Assembly (NCBI GenBank): GCA_016933055.1
Contig: JAFGBS010000001.1
Location: 124,001 to 188,000 of the forward strand
From: Promethearchaeota archaeon
GTDB lineage: Archaea > Asgardarchaeota > Lokiarchaeia > Sigyniarchaeales > Promethearchaeaceae
Direction: 5' to 3'
Length of the DNA: 64,000 nucleotides
Positions within the stretch are counted from its first letter, which is position 1; each line of letters begins with the position of its first letter. A program made the position numbers and the translations under genes. Of the stretch, positions 54,440 through 63,237 are shown piece by piece. Under the pieces are notes generated by a model. It had not been told where the DNA came from and did not search any database. It saw only the letters and a list, made by a program, of their open reading frames with translations.

Positions 54440-54949
54440 ATGTCAAAACTTATAAAAATTATATTAAGAGTAGGTGTGGGAGTCGTGCAAGCAGCTATTT
54501 CGCTAGTTGTGGTGATTGCTTTGATCTCAGCATTCACCGTTGTCCCAAACCTTGCAAATTTCATAGATACGGAAAATGCAGAATTTAATATTGCAGATCC
54601 CTCAAACGCTAATATCAGTATACCGTTCAATCTCGATAATTCTCAAGGATTGTATAATTTTGATAATCTTAGTGTACATATTGAAATGGATATCTTCAAT
54701 TTAACAGATAACTATAATGTTTTGAATGGAACCCAAGAGTTTCAGGTCCTTGCGAAACAGAATTTCACTGATACCTTGGTCTTTGGGAATGAGAGTTTTT
54801 CATTTGATCCTAACTTGATTGCGGGAATTAACTTGAATCCTACAGCATATAATATGTCGATATTTGTGGACGTGAGTACGAGATATGCATTGGGATTGAT
54901 TCCATTTCGGTTGAATGTTTCAATAACAATGCCACTTTCAGGACCTTAA
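54440..54949 (+). CDS. Small exported or membrane-anchored protein
   Basis: A 169-residue protein not recognised. Seen: one N-terminal membrane helix (about 8-34), then a beta-rich extracytoplasmic domain with many Asn-x-Ser/Thr sites. First of three same-strand genes for small membrane proteins; the next starts 14 bp downstream behind AAGGAGG. Confidence 0.6.
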   Translation: MSKLIKIILRVGVGVVQAAISLVVVIALISAFTVVPNLANFIDTENAEFNIADPSNANISIPFNLDNSQGLYNFDNLSVHIEMDIFNLTDNYNVLNGTQEFQVLAKQNFTDTLVFGNESFSFDPNLIAGINLNPTAYNMSIFVDVSTRYALGLIPFRLNVSITMPLSGP

Positions 54950-54963
54950 GGAGGAAATGGAAA

Positions 54964-55497
54964 ATGGTTAAATACAATCCAATGACACAAATATTAAAAG
55001 GTCTAATTTCTGCAGTTTTATATGGACTCACATTAATTGCCATTCCCTTATTGATTCTTTATGCTTTGGAAACTTATGCAACCGCCTATTTTATGCCTAC
55101 GCCTGAAATGAAATTCTGGATTATTGCAATGGGTATGGTAGTAATAGCCTTCGCATTTGGGAGAGAAAGTTCACCCAAACGATCCGTTCGAAAGGTTGTT
55201 TTTAATGCATTACTTACTCTTGGAAATATGTTTTATATTTACAGTTACTGGTTATCGGGGGTTGCAAATATTGACTTATCTTTAGACATCGGAGGGGCTA
55301 TCATAGGATTTAATGTTAATCTAGGGACCCTTCTTGCTATTGAGTTAGGTGTAATTGGTTTGAAGATTATTGTACTGATTTATGACCTTGTGGATGCATT
55401 TATTTATATGAGTAAGAGAAAAACGAGTATTAAAGTGGATCCTGGAGAGGATTCGGATACTTTTGCAGCGTATTTAGAGGAGGATGGAGGTAGATAG
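54964..55497 (+). CDS. Multi-pass membrane protein, function unknown
   Basis: A 177-residue protein with four probable membrane segments (about 10-38, 50-66, 80-105, 118-150) and an acidic C-terminus. Not recognised. AAGGAGG at 54948-54954, 9 bp before the ATG, is a strong ribosome-binding site. It sits in the middle of the three-gene membrane operon. Confidence 0.6.
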   Translation: MVKYNPMTQILKGLISAVLYGLTLIAIPLLILYALETYATAYFMPTPEMKFWIIAMGMVVIAFAFGRESSPKRSVRKVVFNALLTLGNMFYIYSYWLSGVANIDLSLDIGGAIIGFNVNLGTLLAIELGVIGLKIIVLIYDLVDAFIYMSKRKTSIKVDPGEDSDTFAAYLEEDGGR

Positions 55498-55499
55498 AT

Positions 55500-55772
55500 A
55501 TGATCCCGCCAGAACTTGAATGGTTAAGTAACCTAATAGCCAGTATTTTGAAAATTTTAGGAATTATTGCCCCTATAGTAAATGCTATTGTCATTTTTAT
55601 GCTTCCTATGCTCGAACCGATGGGGAATGCTTTACGTAATTTTATTTTGTTTGTGTTAGGAAAAATCACGGTCGGAAATTTTACATGGTTTATTCTTATA
55701 ACAGCTATAACTGCAGTCGTATCTATAACACTAGCAATATTTTTCCCCGGAGAAAAAGAAGAGAAAGCCTAA
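55500..55772 (+). CDS. Small membrane protein, function unknown
   Basis: A 90-residue protein with two membrane helices (about 12-42 and 56-80) and a charged KEEK tail. GGAGG lies 9 bp before the ATG, inside the end of the preceding gene, from which it is 2 bp away. Third member of the membrane operon; the strong spacing and coupling suggest that all three proteins form one complex. Confidence 0.6.
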   Translation: MIPPELEWLSNLIASILKILGIIAPIVNAIVIFMLPMLEPMGNALRNFILFVLGKITVGNFTWFILITAITAVVSITLAIFFPGEKEEKA

Positions 55773-55833
55773 TAGCTATATTCATAAATTTCCCTTAATT
55801 TTTTTTAATTAGTTATGAGAATCTATCCATGAG

Positions 55834-57006
55834 ATGTGCATTTTGACTGATTTCATTTACGGGACGTATACACTTCTCTATAACGTGATTTTATGCATAA
55901 TTTTGCTAAATTTTGCTTTTCTAATGTATCCTACAGTAAGAACCGCTATACGGAAGAATCTAACTGAGAAATGGTCCACTTTATTTTCCTTTCTCTTTTT
56001 GATTTGCAGTGCGTTGTTCCTTGTGATTCCCTTTAAAAATCAATTTCTTCTTCTTTTTCCCTTTAATTTTTATGTAACCTTTTTTGGAGCTATTTGGGCT
56101 GTGATTTTTCGAATTACGAATAAACTGGGAAAAAATACCGATGAAGAGGTCAACATTACATTGTTAAGGGGATTATCCGAAGTGAAAACTCAAGGGGGAA
56201 ATATCCACCTTCATAATTTTGACCTTAAACGAGAGATCCACCGGAAAATCCTACATGGTCTCGCAGTCTTATATATACTGGGATTATTTTTACATGGAGT
56301 GTACGCTTTATTGTTTAGGTACACTTATGCCTGTTATCCCCATCGTTTTTCCATAGAAGAATATCATAATGCATACATTTCGATTTCTGGATTTCTTCCC
56401 GTTAAGGTCGGATTCATCGGACTTATTATGGGTTTACTAGGTAGTTTTTTTGTTCAAATTCACATGGAAATTTTGCGGTTACGCTCTCCGAAAACTCCTG
56501 GAATTTTGAAAAAAGTACTACAGGAAACTCGTCGGGTCACAGAGGTGTACACATTTAGTGCTCACATTCCTTTAATTATTGGTTTTATTACATCTACTTT
56601 TTTTCTTTATATACATGCAATTTTTTTACCTCAATATGGGTTTATCAGTTTGATGAGTGCATGCAATGTGATAGTAACAGCAAGTCTGGCTGATGCGACT
56701 GCCTGCCTGATTGGTAGAAAATTTGGTAAAAAATACTGGTCGGTCAACCATGAAAAAACGATTTTAGGAACACTTTGTGGGGCGATTGTCGCATTGTTAG
56801 TATCCAGTTTTTTTATAGGATGGTTTGCAGGTGTAATCACCGTCACAATTTTTATGATAATTGACATTTTTTCAAATAAGATCCACATCACAGATAATCT
56901 CTTTTATCCACTGGTTTTATCGGTGATATATTCTATTTTTTTACCACTCTTTAATCCTATTTTATCAGAAAACTGGTTTTTTATTTCATTATTAATTAAT
57001 GGGTAG
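55834..57006 (+). CDS. CTP-dependent lipid kinase (dolichol/phytol/diacylglycerol kinase-like)
   Basis: A 390-residue membrane protein with about nine to ten helices. Seen: REIHRKILHGLAV, equivalent to the RK-x-x-H motif near the start of the conserved part, and LADATACLIGRKFGKKYW followed by HEKTILGTLCG (D-x-x-A-x-x-x-G-x-x-x-G and K-x-x-x-GT), the signature of the SEC59/DGK1/VTE5 group. Known: these enzymes phosphorylate polyprenols, phytol or diacylglycerol using CTP. Inferred: polyprenol or archaeal lipid phosphorylation. The following radical SAM gene overlaps it by one base. Confidence 0.75.
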   Translation: MCILTDFIYGTYTLLYNVILCIILLNFAFLMYPTVRTAIRKNLTEKWSTLFSFLFLICSALFLVIPFKNQFLLLFPFNFYVTFFGAIWAVIFRITNKLGKNTDEEVNITLLRGLSEVKTQGGNIHLHNFDLKREIHRKILHGLAVLYILGLFLHGVYALLFRYTYACYPHRFSIEEYHNAYISISGFLPVKVGFIGLIMGLLGSFFVQIHMEILRLRSPKTPGILKKVLQETRRVTEVYTFSAHIPLIIGFITSTFFLYIHAIFLPQYGFISLMSACNVIVTASLADATACLIGRKFGKKYWSVNHEKTILGTLCGAIVALLVSSFFIGWFAGVITVTIFMIIDIFSNKIHITDNLFYPLVLSVIYSIFLPLFNPILSENWFFISLLING

Positions 57007-57926
57007 TGAGAAAGTTGCATCAACGAATTTACTATAAAGAACCAATCTTTCGCCCTCCCAGTGAAGCCAGATCCCTTCTAATTCAAGCAACTGAAGGATG
57101 TACCTATCGATGTTCATTTTGTGTATCTAATTTAGGAAAACCTTTCAAAATCCGTAAAGTGGAAGAAATCAAGAAAGATCTAGATATTGCAAAGATTTTA
57201 TACAGTTCTGTCCATAGGATTTTTTTTCTTGATGGGAACGCAATGGTAATGCCTTTTGACGCCTTATTAGAAATCACCCAATATGCGTACAAACTTTTTC
57301 CTGAATTAAAGCGTGTTAGTGTGTACGCACATGGAAAAGATATTTTGGCTAAAAGCGATCCTCAATTATTGGAATTACAGCAAGCTGGATTGAAGATGGC
57401 GTACATAGGTATAGAATCAGGTGATAATGATTTATTGCAGAAAATAGGCAAACGTGAAACTCAAGAAGATATTGTTCGAGCTTTTCATAAATGCTTCAAG
57501 GCGGGAATAATTCCCTCTGGAACAATTATTTTGGGGTTGGCTGGTTCAAAGCTGGATGCATCTCGAAAACACGCTACTAAAACCGCCGAATTGGTAAATA
57601 AATGTAATCCCGTAGAATATGGGTACCCTAAGTGGTATATTGCTACACTAACTCTTATGATTCCCCCAGGAACTCCCTTATTTTTTGAAACACAAGATGG
57701 TGACTTCCATCCCATGAATAGTGATGAGATTCTTCGAGAATTAAAACTTTTGATAGAAAAAACGTCTAGTGAACTGCAAAATTGTGTATTTCGAAGTAAC
57801 CATGCATCGAATTACATTGCATTAAAAGGAGTGTTAGCAGAAGACAAGGAACATATTTTAAAAATTATTGAAACAAATATAAAAAATCCTCGGGATCTCC
57901 GTCCCGAATTTTATCGCGGGTTATAA
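57006..57926 (+). CDS. Radical SAM protein
   Basis: A 306-residue protein starting at a GTG that shares one base with the preceding stop codon. Seen: CTYRCSFC (C-x3-C-x2-C; about residues 29-36), the SAM-binding FFLDGNAMVMP and YIGIESGDNDLL, and GTIILGLAG. The C-terminus is helical without an extra cluster motif. Known: the IESG-type barrel is shared by MiaB, Elp3 and many lipid or cofactor enzymes. Inferred from its coupling to the lipid kinase: a membrane-lipid modification, but this is speculative. Confidence 0.82.
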   Translation: MRKLHQRIYYKEPIFRPPSEARSLLIQATEGCTYRCSFCVSNLGKPFKIRKVEEIKKDLDIAKILYSSVHRIFFLDGNAMVMPFDALLEITQYAYKLFPELKRVSVYAHGKDILAKSDPQLLELQQAGLKMAYIGIESGDNDLLQKIGKRETQEDIVRAFHKCFKAGIIPSGTIILGLAGSKLDASRKHATKTAELVNKCNPVEYGYPKWYIATLTLMIPPGTPLFFETQDGDFHPMNSDEILRELKLLIEKTSSELQNCVFRSNHASNYIALKGVLAEDKEHILKIIETNIKNPRDLRPEFYRGL

Positions 57927-57928
57927 CT

Positions 57929-58771
57929 TTATTTTTTAAGTTTAGATGCAGCTTTTTTTACAGCTTCCACTGCTTCGGATCCTGACGCATATTTACAGCG
58001 CGTTACGTGACGTGCAACACTTGCAAATTCTTTCTTACAAAACGGACAGCGTTGTTTTCCATCTTTAGTTACTTCAATGGTGATTTCAAGATCAGTCTCC
58101 TTTCCTTTAACAACTGTTACTTGAGCCTCCTCGATATCTTCATCATCTTCAAGTTCATCAATTAACTCTAATGCATCATCATCTTCAATATCAATTCCTT
58201 TTTCTCGAGCTTTAGCGAGTTTTCGCTCTTTACGATCATAAACTTCATGAATTTCAGCAGCATCGTCTTGAATCTCCTCTTCCTCCTCTTCCTCTTCCTT
58301 GCGTCCGAATAATTCTTCAGAGATCTTTTCGTCTTCCTCTTCTTTTTTCTTCTCTTCCTCTTCTTCCTCTTCCTCTTCTTCCTCTTCCTCTTCTACAACT
58401 TTCTTCTTGCGTGTTTTGCGCTTCTTCGGTATCTCCTCCTCTTCCTCCTCCTCCTCTTCTTCTACTTCTTCCTCCTCTTCCTCCTCTTCGTCTTCCTCTT
58501 CATCTTTTATAACTTCATAGAAATCTTCCTCGTCCCAGACTAATTCACTTCCCTCAAGTTCGTCAGCGATATACATTTCTCCTAGTTGACTATCCGATTT
58601 CTTAAAAAGAGCACAAACACTGCATACAAGTGCAGTTTTTCCGAGAACTAGATCTCGAGCTTTACAGTAACATAATGGTTGTAGAGAATAAGATAACTGA
58701 TTCATAGTTTCCAAGTGCACACAAGCATCCTTGGTGTCAAAATTCTTAGATTTGTTTGATTTTGATGTCAT
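57929..58771 (-). CDS. Acidic protein with terminal zinc-finger motifs
   Basis: A 280-residue protein. Seen: an N-terminal Cys/His set (residues about 12-55, CVHLETM, CYCKARD, CSVC) that could bind zinc; a central very acidic region (about 80-200) of Glu runs broken by Lys-rich KKRKTRKKK; and a C-terminal C2HC finger CPFCKKEF followed by HVTRC (about 245-262). Not recognised as a known family. The acidic/basic alternation and fingers are like eukaryotic nucleolar or chromatin proteins. Inferred: nucleic-acid or protein binding. Convergent with the radical SAM gene. Confidence 0.6.
   Translation of the reverse strand: MTSKSNKSKNFDTKDACVHLETMNQLSYSLQPLCYCKARDLVLGKTALVCSVCALFKKSDSQLGEMYIADELEGSELVWDEEDFYEVIKDEEEDEEEEEEEEVEEEEEEEEEEIPKKRKTRKKKVVEEEEEEEEEEEEEEKKKEEEDEKISEELFGRKEEEEEEEEIQDDAAEIHEVYDRKERKLAKAREKGIDIEDDDALELIDELEDDEDIEEAQVTVVKGKETDLEITIEVTKDGKQRCPFCKKEFASVARHVTRCKYASGSEAVEAVKKAASKLKK
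58270..58510. repeat. Low-complexity GAG/GAA (Glu) triplet tract
   Basis: On the minus strand, runs of GAG and GAA codons give several long polyglutamate blocks in the acidic zinc-finger protein, separated by short Lys/Arg or unique segments. On the plus strand it reads as CTC/TTC runs. Slippage-prone. Confidence 0.85.
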
Positions 58772-58875
58772 TATTTTTCCTCAGTTAACACTATACATTT
58801 CAAAATGAGTAATAACGTAGTAGAAAACTAAACATATCTTTTATTTTTTTCCATTTATAAATCCATCAATAGAAA

Positions 58876-60288
58876 TTAGATTTGTGTCAGAGAATTTTTG
58901 ATATAATCTCTTGCTTCAGAAGATTGAACTTCCTCCACCAAACGAGAAATTTGTTCTTTTAATTCTCCGATTGTTCTTTGCAAAGTTGAAGGCAACGCCC
59001 AGTAGGATTTTCTTTGTGGATGAAACTTATGTATTGCCTGGTTGTATGCTTTAATTGCTTCTAAGTAAAATCTACAAACTGATTCAAAATCACGATATTC
59101 CAGATACGAATGCCCAATTTGGTGATTTATCTGTCCTACTCCCGCATAATCTTGGGCTTTTTCAAATAAAATTGCTGCATTTTGCAGCGTTTCCATTCCC
59201 TTCTGTTTATCTCCTTTTCGTAAGATAATATTCCCTATAAATAGATCCGCATTAGCCATGTAAAATAGGTTTCCATATTTCTCTCCAATGTCTTTGAGTA
59301 GATTACAATACTTTATGGTTAATGTATCATGATTGTTTTCATAACATAATTCAGAAACATCTTGTAAGACATCTAATAGTTTTTCGCTATATTCATCTCC
59401 TAATTCCTCTAGACTAGAGATAACTGTATCATATTTTTCCGTACCCGTAATTGAATCTCCTGAAAGAAAGGCGAGTTTTCCCTCATACTTCAGCTGCTCC
59501 AGCTGCTGAATTTTGGGTTCAGTTTGCTGCTTAGAGGTGGGAATAGAAATTAAGTCGGTTTCTTTAACTTGTGAAATTCCCGTCATGATTTCCTTCGCTT
59601 CTTCCATAATTTCTGCAGTTTGCTTTTCAGTAGTCGTTATTCTGGGGGCGTGACTAGGATCCTCATTATAAGCGGTCTGCAATGGTAAACCAGATGCAGC
59701 ATACGCACTTAATTCGGTCAAAATATTAGCAAAAAAAAATTCATTTAATCCAATTATTTCAAAATCTACTTTATGATAATTATTTTCGAAATTTGAGTCA
59801 TCTGGATTCATTTGAGGATCATTCAATCGATATATATCAAAACCAGGATGATTTGGGTTTTTCTTTTTATCTAACAAGAAAGTATGATCAAAAACCAACC
59901 CTACAAAATCAGGATTGGGTGCTTGGAAGCTGATTTGGTTGATAATGTCCACATATGAATAAAAGAGGCCTAATCCTGGATGGGAGTGGAACCATCCCAC
60001 CATGTAGCGATTATTTCCTTCGGAATCCAGCTTGTCTTGGATTTCTGAGATAAAACCATAATGTTCAGGACCAAGTTCTACGTCAGTGGATTCTCCATAA
60101 GTCATGGGCTCAGCTCGATCGATTATTACAGAATTCTCATCAGATGTTCCTATTAAAATCCCATAAATTTCGCGCCATTGTTCTTTAGGAATAGATGAGT
60201 TTGCATACCGTGTTGAATAAAGAATAATTGTTTTGTAAGCTTCAGCGCTTAGAATAACTTTCTTATCGGAACCTTCGAGTTCTGCCAT
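58876..60288 (-). CDS. JAMM/MPN metalloprotease (Rpn11-like) with TPR tail
   Basis: A 470-residue protein. Seen: an MPN domain (about 8-190) with Glu40 in EIYGILIG, and the full JAMM motif with His101 and His103 (FHSHPGLGLFYS), Ser111 and Asp114, followed by Gln; these match the zinc ligands of Rpn11, CSN5 and bacterial/archaeal JAB proteases. A linker (about 210-265) leads to a TPR-like helical tail (about 265-425; YDTVISSLEELG, KGMETLQNAAILFEKAQDY). Known: JAMM proteases remove ubiquitin or SAMP from targets. Inferred: an active deubiquitinase-like enzyme with a TPR substrate adaptor. Confidence 0.85.
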   Translation of the reverse strand: MAELEGSDKKVILSAEAYKTIILYSTRYANSSIPKEQWREIYGILIGTSDENSVIIDRAEPMTYGESTDVELGPEHYGFISEIQDKLDSEGNNRYMVGWFHSHPGLGLFYSYVDIINQISFQAPNPDFVGLVFDHTFLLDKKKNPNHPGFDIYRLNDPQMNPDDSNFENNYHKVDFEIIGLNEFFFANILTELSAYAASGLPLQTAYNEDPSHAPRITTTEKQTAEIMEEAKEIMTGISQVKETDLISIPTSKQQTEPKIQQLEQLKYEGKLAFLSGDSITGTEKYDTVISSLEELGDEYSEKLLDVLQDVSELCYENNHDTLTIKYCNLLKDIGEKYGNLFYMANADLFIGNIILRKGDKQKGMETLQNAAILFEKAQDYAGVGQINHQIGHSYLEYRDFESVCRFYLEAIKAYNQAIHKFHPQRKSYWALPSTLQRTIGELKEQISRLVEEVQSSEARDYIKNSLTQI

Positions 60289-60372
60289 TTGTAATTCTAT
60301 AAATGTAGTTTAGTCTTAAATTTTTAATTACAATAATTAAAAATTCCTCTGAGATAAAAAAAGTAATATTAA

Positions 60373-61833
60373 TTAAGATTTGAGTCTATCTCCATGTTCT
60401 TCTTGAAGGGTTTTCAAATAATCTTGTTCTTTTTTCAAATGAATATCTAGAATTTTCTTTTTCTCCTTTTCCCAATCAGGTCCATCTAGAGGATAAAATA
60501 ACATAAAAATCAACGCAACAGCGAACACAATTGCAGGAATGATAGTAAAACCAATCATTATACCTAATTTTACAGACTCAGTGGCAACATAAACAGCAAG
60601 TTCGTCAATATTTGGAGGAAAACCAAATGATTGTATAATGAACAAAAATAATGCATTAGCAATACTTATTCCAGGTTTTGTTATAAGGGCGTTGATCCCT
60701 GAATAGGTGGTTTCTCTCCGCTTACCGGTTTTTAACTCATCAAAATCGATTACGTCTGCATTTATAGATCCTTGATTAAGAGAAATCCCACCATATCCAA
60801 TGCCAAAAATAATTAACACAATCATTGCGGGATAGTAACTTTGCCCCACAAAAAATGCAACGGTGCCTGACAAGATGCAAAGAATTAAAGCAATGATAAA
60901 AACCTTCTTCAATCCAAAACGTTGATTTAATTTATTCCACATAAGTGTAAACACAAGAGAAAATGCATAAATTAGTAATAGTGGTAGAGATGACTGGATC
61001 CCCCCAATATTTAAGACATATTCATTAAAATAAAACAAACCTGTGAAGATGATGGTCTGGGCGATAGTATAAAAGAAATTTGCACCTTCGAAGATAAGGA
61101 ATGGAATATTCTTAAAAGTTTCAGTAACACTCTTAAATAAAGGAAGCGCATTTTCATTTTGTGTGTATTTATTTTCTTTGATATGAAATGAAGCCCAGAT
61201 CAAACAACTCATGGAGAAAATGGCTAAACCAATCATTGTTGGACGAAAAACTGGATTTAGTGTACTGGATTCATCTCCTGTCAACAACACCATTGGAAGA
61301 ACAAGTGCAATCACTGATCCGATAGCACTAATGAATGCACCAACCATAATCAAATTAGACCGTGCCTTTGCTGTTACGGCCATTTCTGCGGGTAACCCAT
61401 AAGTTATAAGTCCAATCATTGAGTAGAGTGTATCGAATACAAATAAATTAAGCAAGAAACTGAAAAATAACCCCGTCTGGCTGGCTGTGAAGAATGGAAA
61501 CCACATAAGCACAAAAGAAATAGCATAAAAGGGTGCGCCAAAACGTAAATAAGGTACTCGTCTTCCCCATCGAGATTTTGTACGATCCTCAAGAATGCCT
61601 AGAATAGGATCATTGAGTGCATTCCATATAGCAAAAATTATCCACGCAAGCCCTGTCCAATAAGGTTCTAAACCCATTTTGATATTATAAAAAAATGTCA
61701 CTGCTCCACCTAGGGCAATTTGAGACAAACTCAGATTCCCAATATAAGCGACCCCATAGGCAATTTTTCGAATTGCAGGAAGTTTTTCTTCTGTTATTAT
61801 GGTCCCTCTTGACATATTGTCAATTTTATCCAT
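60373..61833 (-). CDS. GPH-family (MFS) sugar:cation symporter
   Basis: A 486-residue transporter with about twelve membrane helices. Seen: WNALNDPILGILEDRTKSRWGRR-type loop (ND-x-x-x-G-x-x-x-D-x-x-x-x-x-x-GRR) between helices 2 and 3, and PYLRFGAPFYAISFVL, the hallmarks of the glycoside-pentoside-hexuronide family; the second half carries FDELKTGKRRETTYSG, also typical. Known: uptake of sugars or glycosides with Na+ or H+. Start: the ATG at 61833. Single gene on the minus strand. Confidence 0.85.
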   Translation of the reverse strand: MDKIDNMSRGTIITEEKLPAIRKIAYGVAYIGNLSLSQIALGGAVTFFYNIKMGLEPYWTGLAWIIFAIWNALNDPILGILEDRTKSRWGRRVPYLRFGAPFYAISFVLMWFPFFTASQTGLFFSFLLNLFVFDTLYSMIGLITYGLPAEMAVTAKARSNLIMVGAFISAIGSVIALVLPMVLLTGDESSTLNPVFRPTMIGLAIFSMSCLIWASFHIKENKYTQNENALPLFKSVTETFKNIPFLIFEGANFFYTIAQTIIFTGLFYFNEYVLNIGGIQSSLPLLLIYAFSLVFTLMWNKLNQRFGLKKVFIIALILCILSGTVAFFVGQSYYPAMIVLIIFGIGYGGISLNQGSINADVIDFDELKTGKRRETTYSGINALITKPGISIANALFLFIIQSFGFPPNIDELAVYVATESVKLGIMIGFTIIPAIVFAVALIFMLFYPLDGPDWEKEKKKILDIHLKKEQDYLKTLQEEHGDRLKS

Positions 61834-61882
61834 TACTTAAAATAAATTTAGATAAAAAAATAGATGAAAATGGACAAGATTT

Positions 61883-62752
61883 CTAAACAGATTTTAAGTA
61901 TTTGATGTCATGCAGTACTTGTTTTTCTCCATAAATTTTAATTGAAACATCCTTCAATGAATGATTTTGATTAATTTGTTCGGAAATGGTAATTCTATTG
62001 AAATCAGATTGGATATGACGAAAATCTTTATAACTTAGCGGAGGGAAAAGATGTTTATTCTGCATTTTGAGAAATCCTTGCATAATAAACCACATAGGGA
62101 TGATTCCTACGTTGAATTCCACGATTGTATTTACCAGCATCAGTGTAACACTCCATGTATCTTGCTCCAAGCGTATTCCAGAAACTAATAAACTCAATTC
62201 TAAATTCAATTCAACCAAAGTGCCCACAAGAAAGATATAAAGGATATCCTCCCACCGAAGCTTTCTAATCCATCGGAAAAATAGGGCAAGAACAACATTT
62301 CCTGCAGCTATTACACTCATGATAAGTCTTTGATTACCAGCACTCATATTTCGTGCCAATTCGATACTAGCATCATTCAATGGAATCCACTGGGAAAACA
62401 ATCCTATTATTGTCCACCCAATAAAAAAAAGGAGTGTAAAAATTTTCATATCTCGAAAATTTCTCTTTTCGAACATTATCGACACATAAGAAAATTGTGC
62501 AAAACCAGCAGAGAATGTGAACCATAAAAAAAAGAATTGGGGATTGATGGGACCGGTATAAGTTCGGCTGCCCATAACAATATACCAAATATAATAATCA
62601 ATAATAAGATACGTAAGGAATCCAATAAAACCCCAAAGGACAGGAATCCAGTATTTCCTTTTAACTAAAAAATAAATCCATATTACTAAAAAGAGTAAGT
62701 CAAAATAGATAAAATCTACACCCAGTGTTCTCGTAACAATAGGATCCGCCAT
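61883..62752 (-). CDS. Multi-pass membrane protein, function unknown
   Basis: A 289-residue protein with seven to eight membrane helices over residues 1-245 and a cytosolic C-terminal tail with short amphipathic helices. Tryptophan- and Tyr-rich membrane parts, no charged residues that suggest a transporter motif; not recognised. It ends 50 bp before the symporter start and is on the same strand, so co-transcription is possible. Confidence 0.6.
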   Translation of the reverse strand: MADPIVTRTLGVDFIYFDLLFLVIWIYFLVKRKYWIPVLWGFIGFLTYLIIDYYIWYIVMGSRTYTGPINPQFFFLWFTFSAGFAQFSYVSIMFEKRNFRDMKIFTLLFFIGWTIIGLFSQWIPLNDASIELARNMSAGNQRLIMSVIAAGNVVLALFFRWIRKLRWEDILYIFLVGTLVELNLELSLLVSGIRLEQDTWSVTLMLVNTIVEFNVGIIPMWFIMQGFLKMQNKHLFPPLSYKDFRHIQSDFNRITISEQINQNHSLKDVSIKIYGEKQVLHDIKYLKSV

Positions 62753-62809
62753 AATATAGTTATTTTTGGTGGAATGATTTAAAAAGAAGTTGGTATTTAG
62801 GAAAAAAGA

Positions 62810-62998
62810 TTAACTAAATATATTACGTTGGTCTCGAGAAAGGATCGAATTTACCATGATTGTAGGACCCTCTGCAGGATCTATTTCAATCTTGACATCC
62901 TCAATTAATCCCAATTCTTTCATTATATGATAATAGGAAAAAAATTGATGTAGAGAAGGCATAAATTTATCAAAATCTACTTCGATCGGTTTTGGCAT
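62810..62998 (-). CDS. Small protein, paralogue of the adjacent 58-residue protein
   Basis: A 62-residue protein beginning MPKPIEVDFDKFMPSLHQ. Seen: it aligns throughout with the gene at 63238-63414: F-[E/D]-K-[Y/F]-x-P-x-x-H-x-F, then a helix ending K-x-[M/L]-x-x-I-x-D-[V/I]. GGATT lies before the ATG. The conserved pairing of two tiny genes argues that both are real. Function unknown; the pattern of two short helices and two strands suggests a small dimer-forming or ligand-binding domain. Confidence 0.6.
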   Translation of the reverse strand: MPKPIEVDFDKFMPSLHQFFSYYHIMKELGLIEDVKIEIDPAEGPTIMVNSILSRDQRNIFS

Positions 62999-63052
62999 AT
63001 TTTAATCCTTTTTTGATTATGTACTTATTTTTACGAAATTCTTTATGTACGC

Positions 63053-63074
63053 TAGTATCATCCCCATGATACTA
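63053..63074. promoter_or_regulatory. Perfect 9-bp hairpin/inverted repeat
   Basis: TAGTATCAT (63053-63061) and ATGATACTA (63066-63074) are perfect inverted copies around a CCCC loop. It lies 55 bp upstream of the 62-residue gene and in the gap between the two paralogous small genes, so it could be an operator or an RNA hairpin. Function inferred. Confidence 0.5.
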
Positions 63075-63205
63075 TTACAATGTTGATGAAATAATTCCTA
63101 ATTTGATCTCCGAAATCACCTATAAATTCCACATTTTTTAAATTAAAGACTTTTAAAATTATAGAATAATGATCATCATCGGTTTAAAAATGATTCGGTA
63201 ACTAT

Positions 63206-63215
63206 TCCGACAAAA
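63206..63215 (-). repeat. 10-mer TTTTGTCGGA, copy 1 (minus strand)
   Basis: Reads TCCGACAAAA on the plus strand. The same 10-mer occurs at 63475-63484 and 63554-63563; the three copies bracket the 58-residue gene. Confidence 0.5.
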
Positions 63216-63237
63216 ATGAGAGATATGGATAAAAAAG

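Noticed and set aside
58299..58520. Polyserine open frame on the plus strand
   Set aside because: It is the antisense of the polyglutamate tract; no ribosome-binding site, and the frame consists of low-complexity sequence only.
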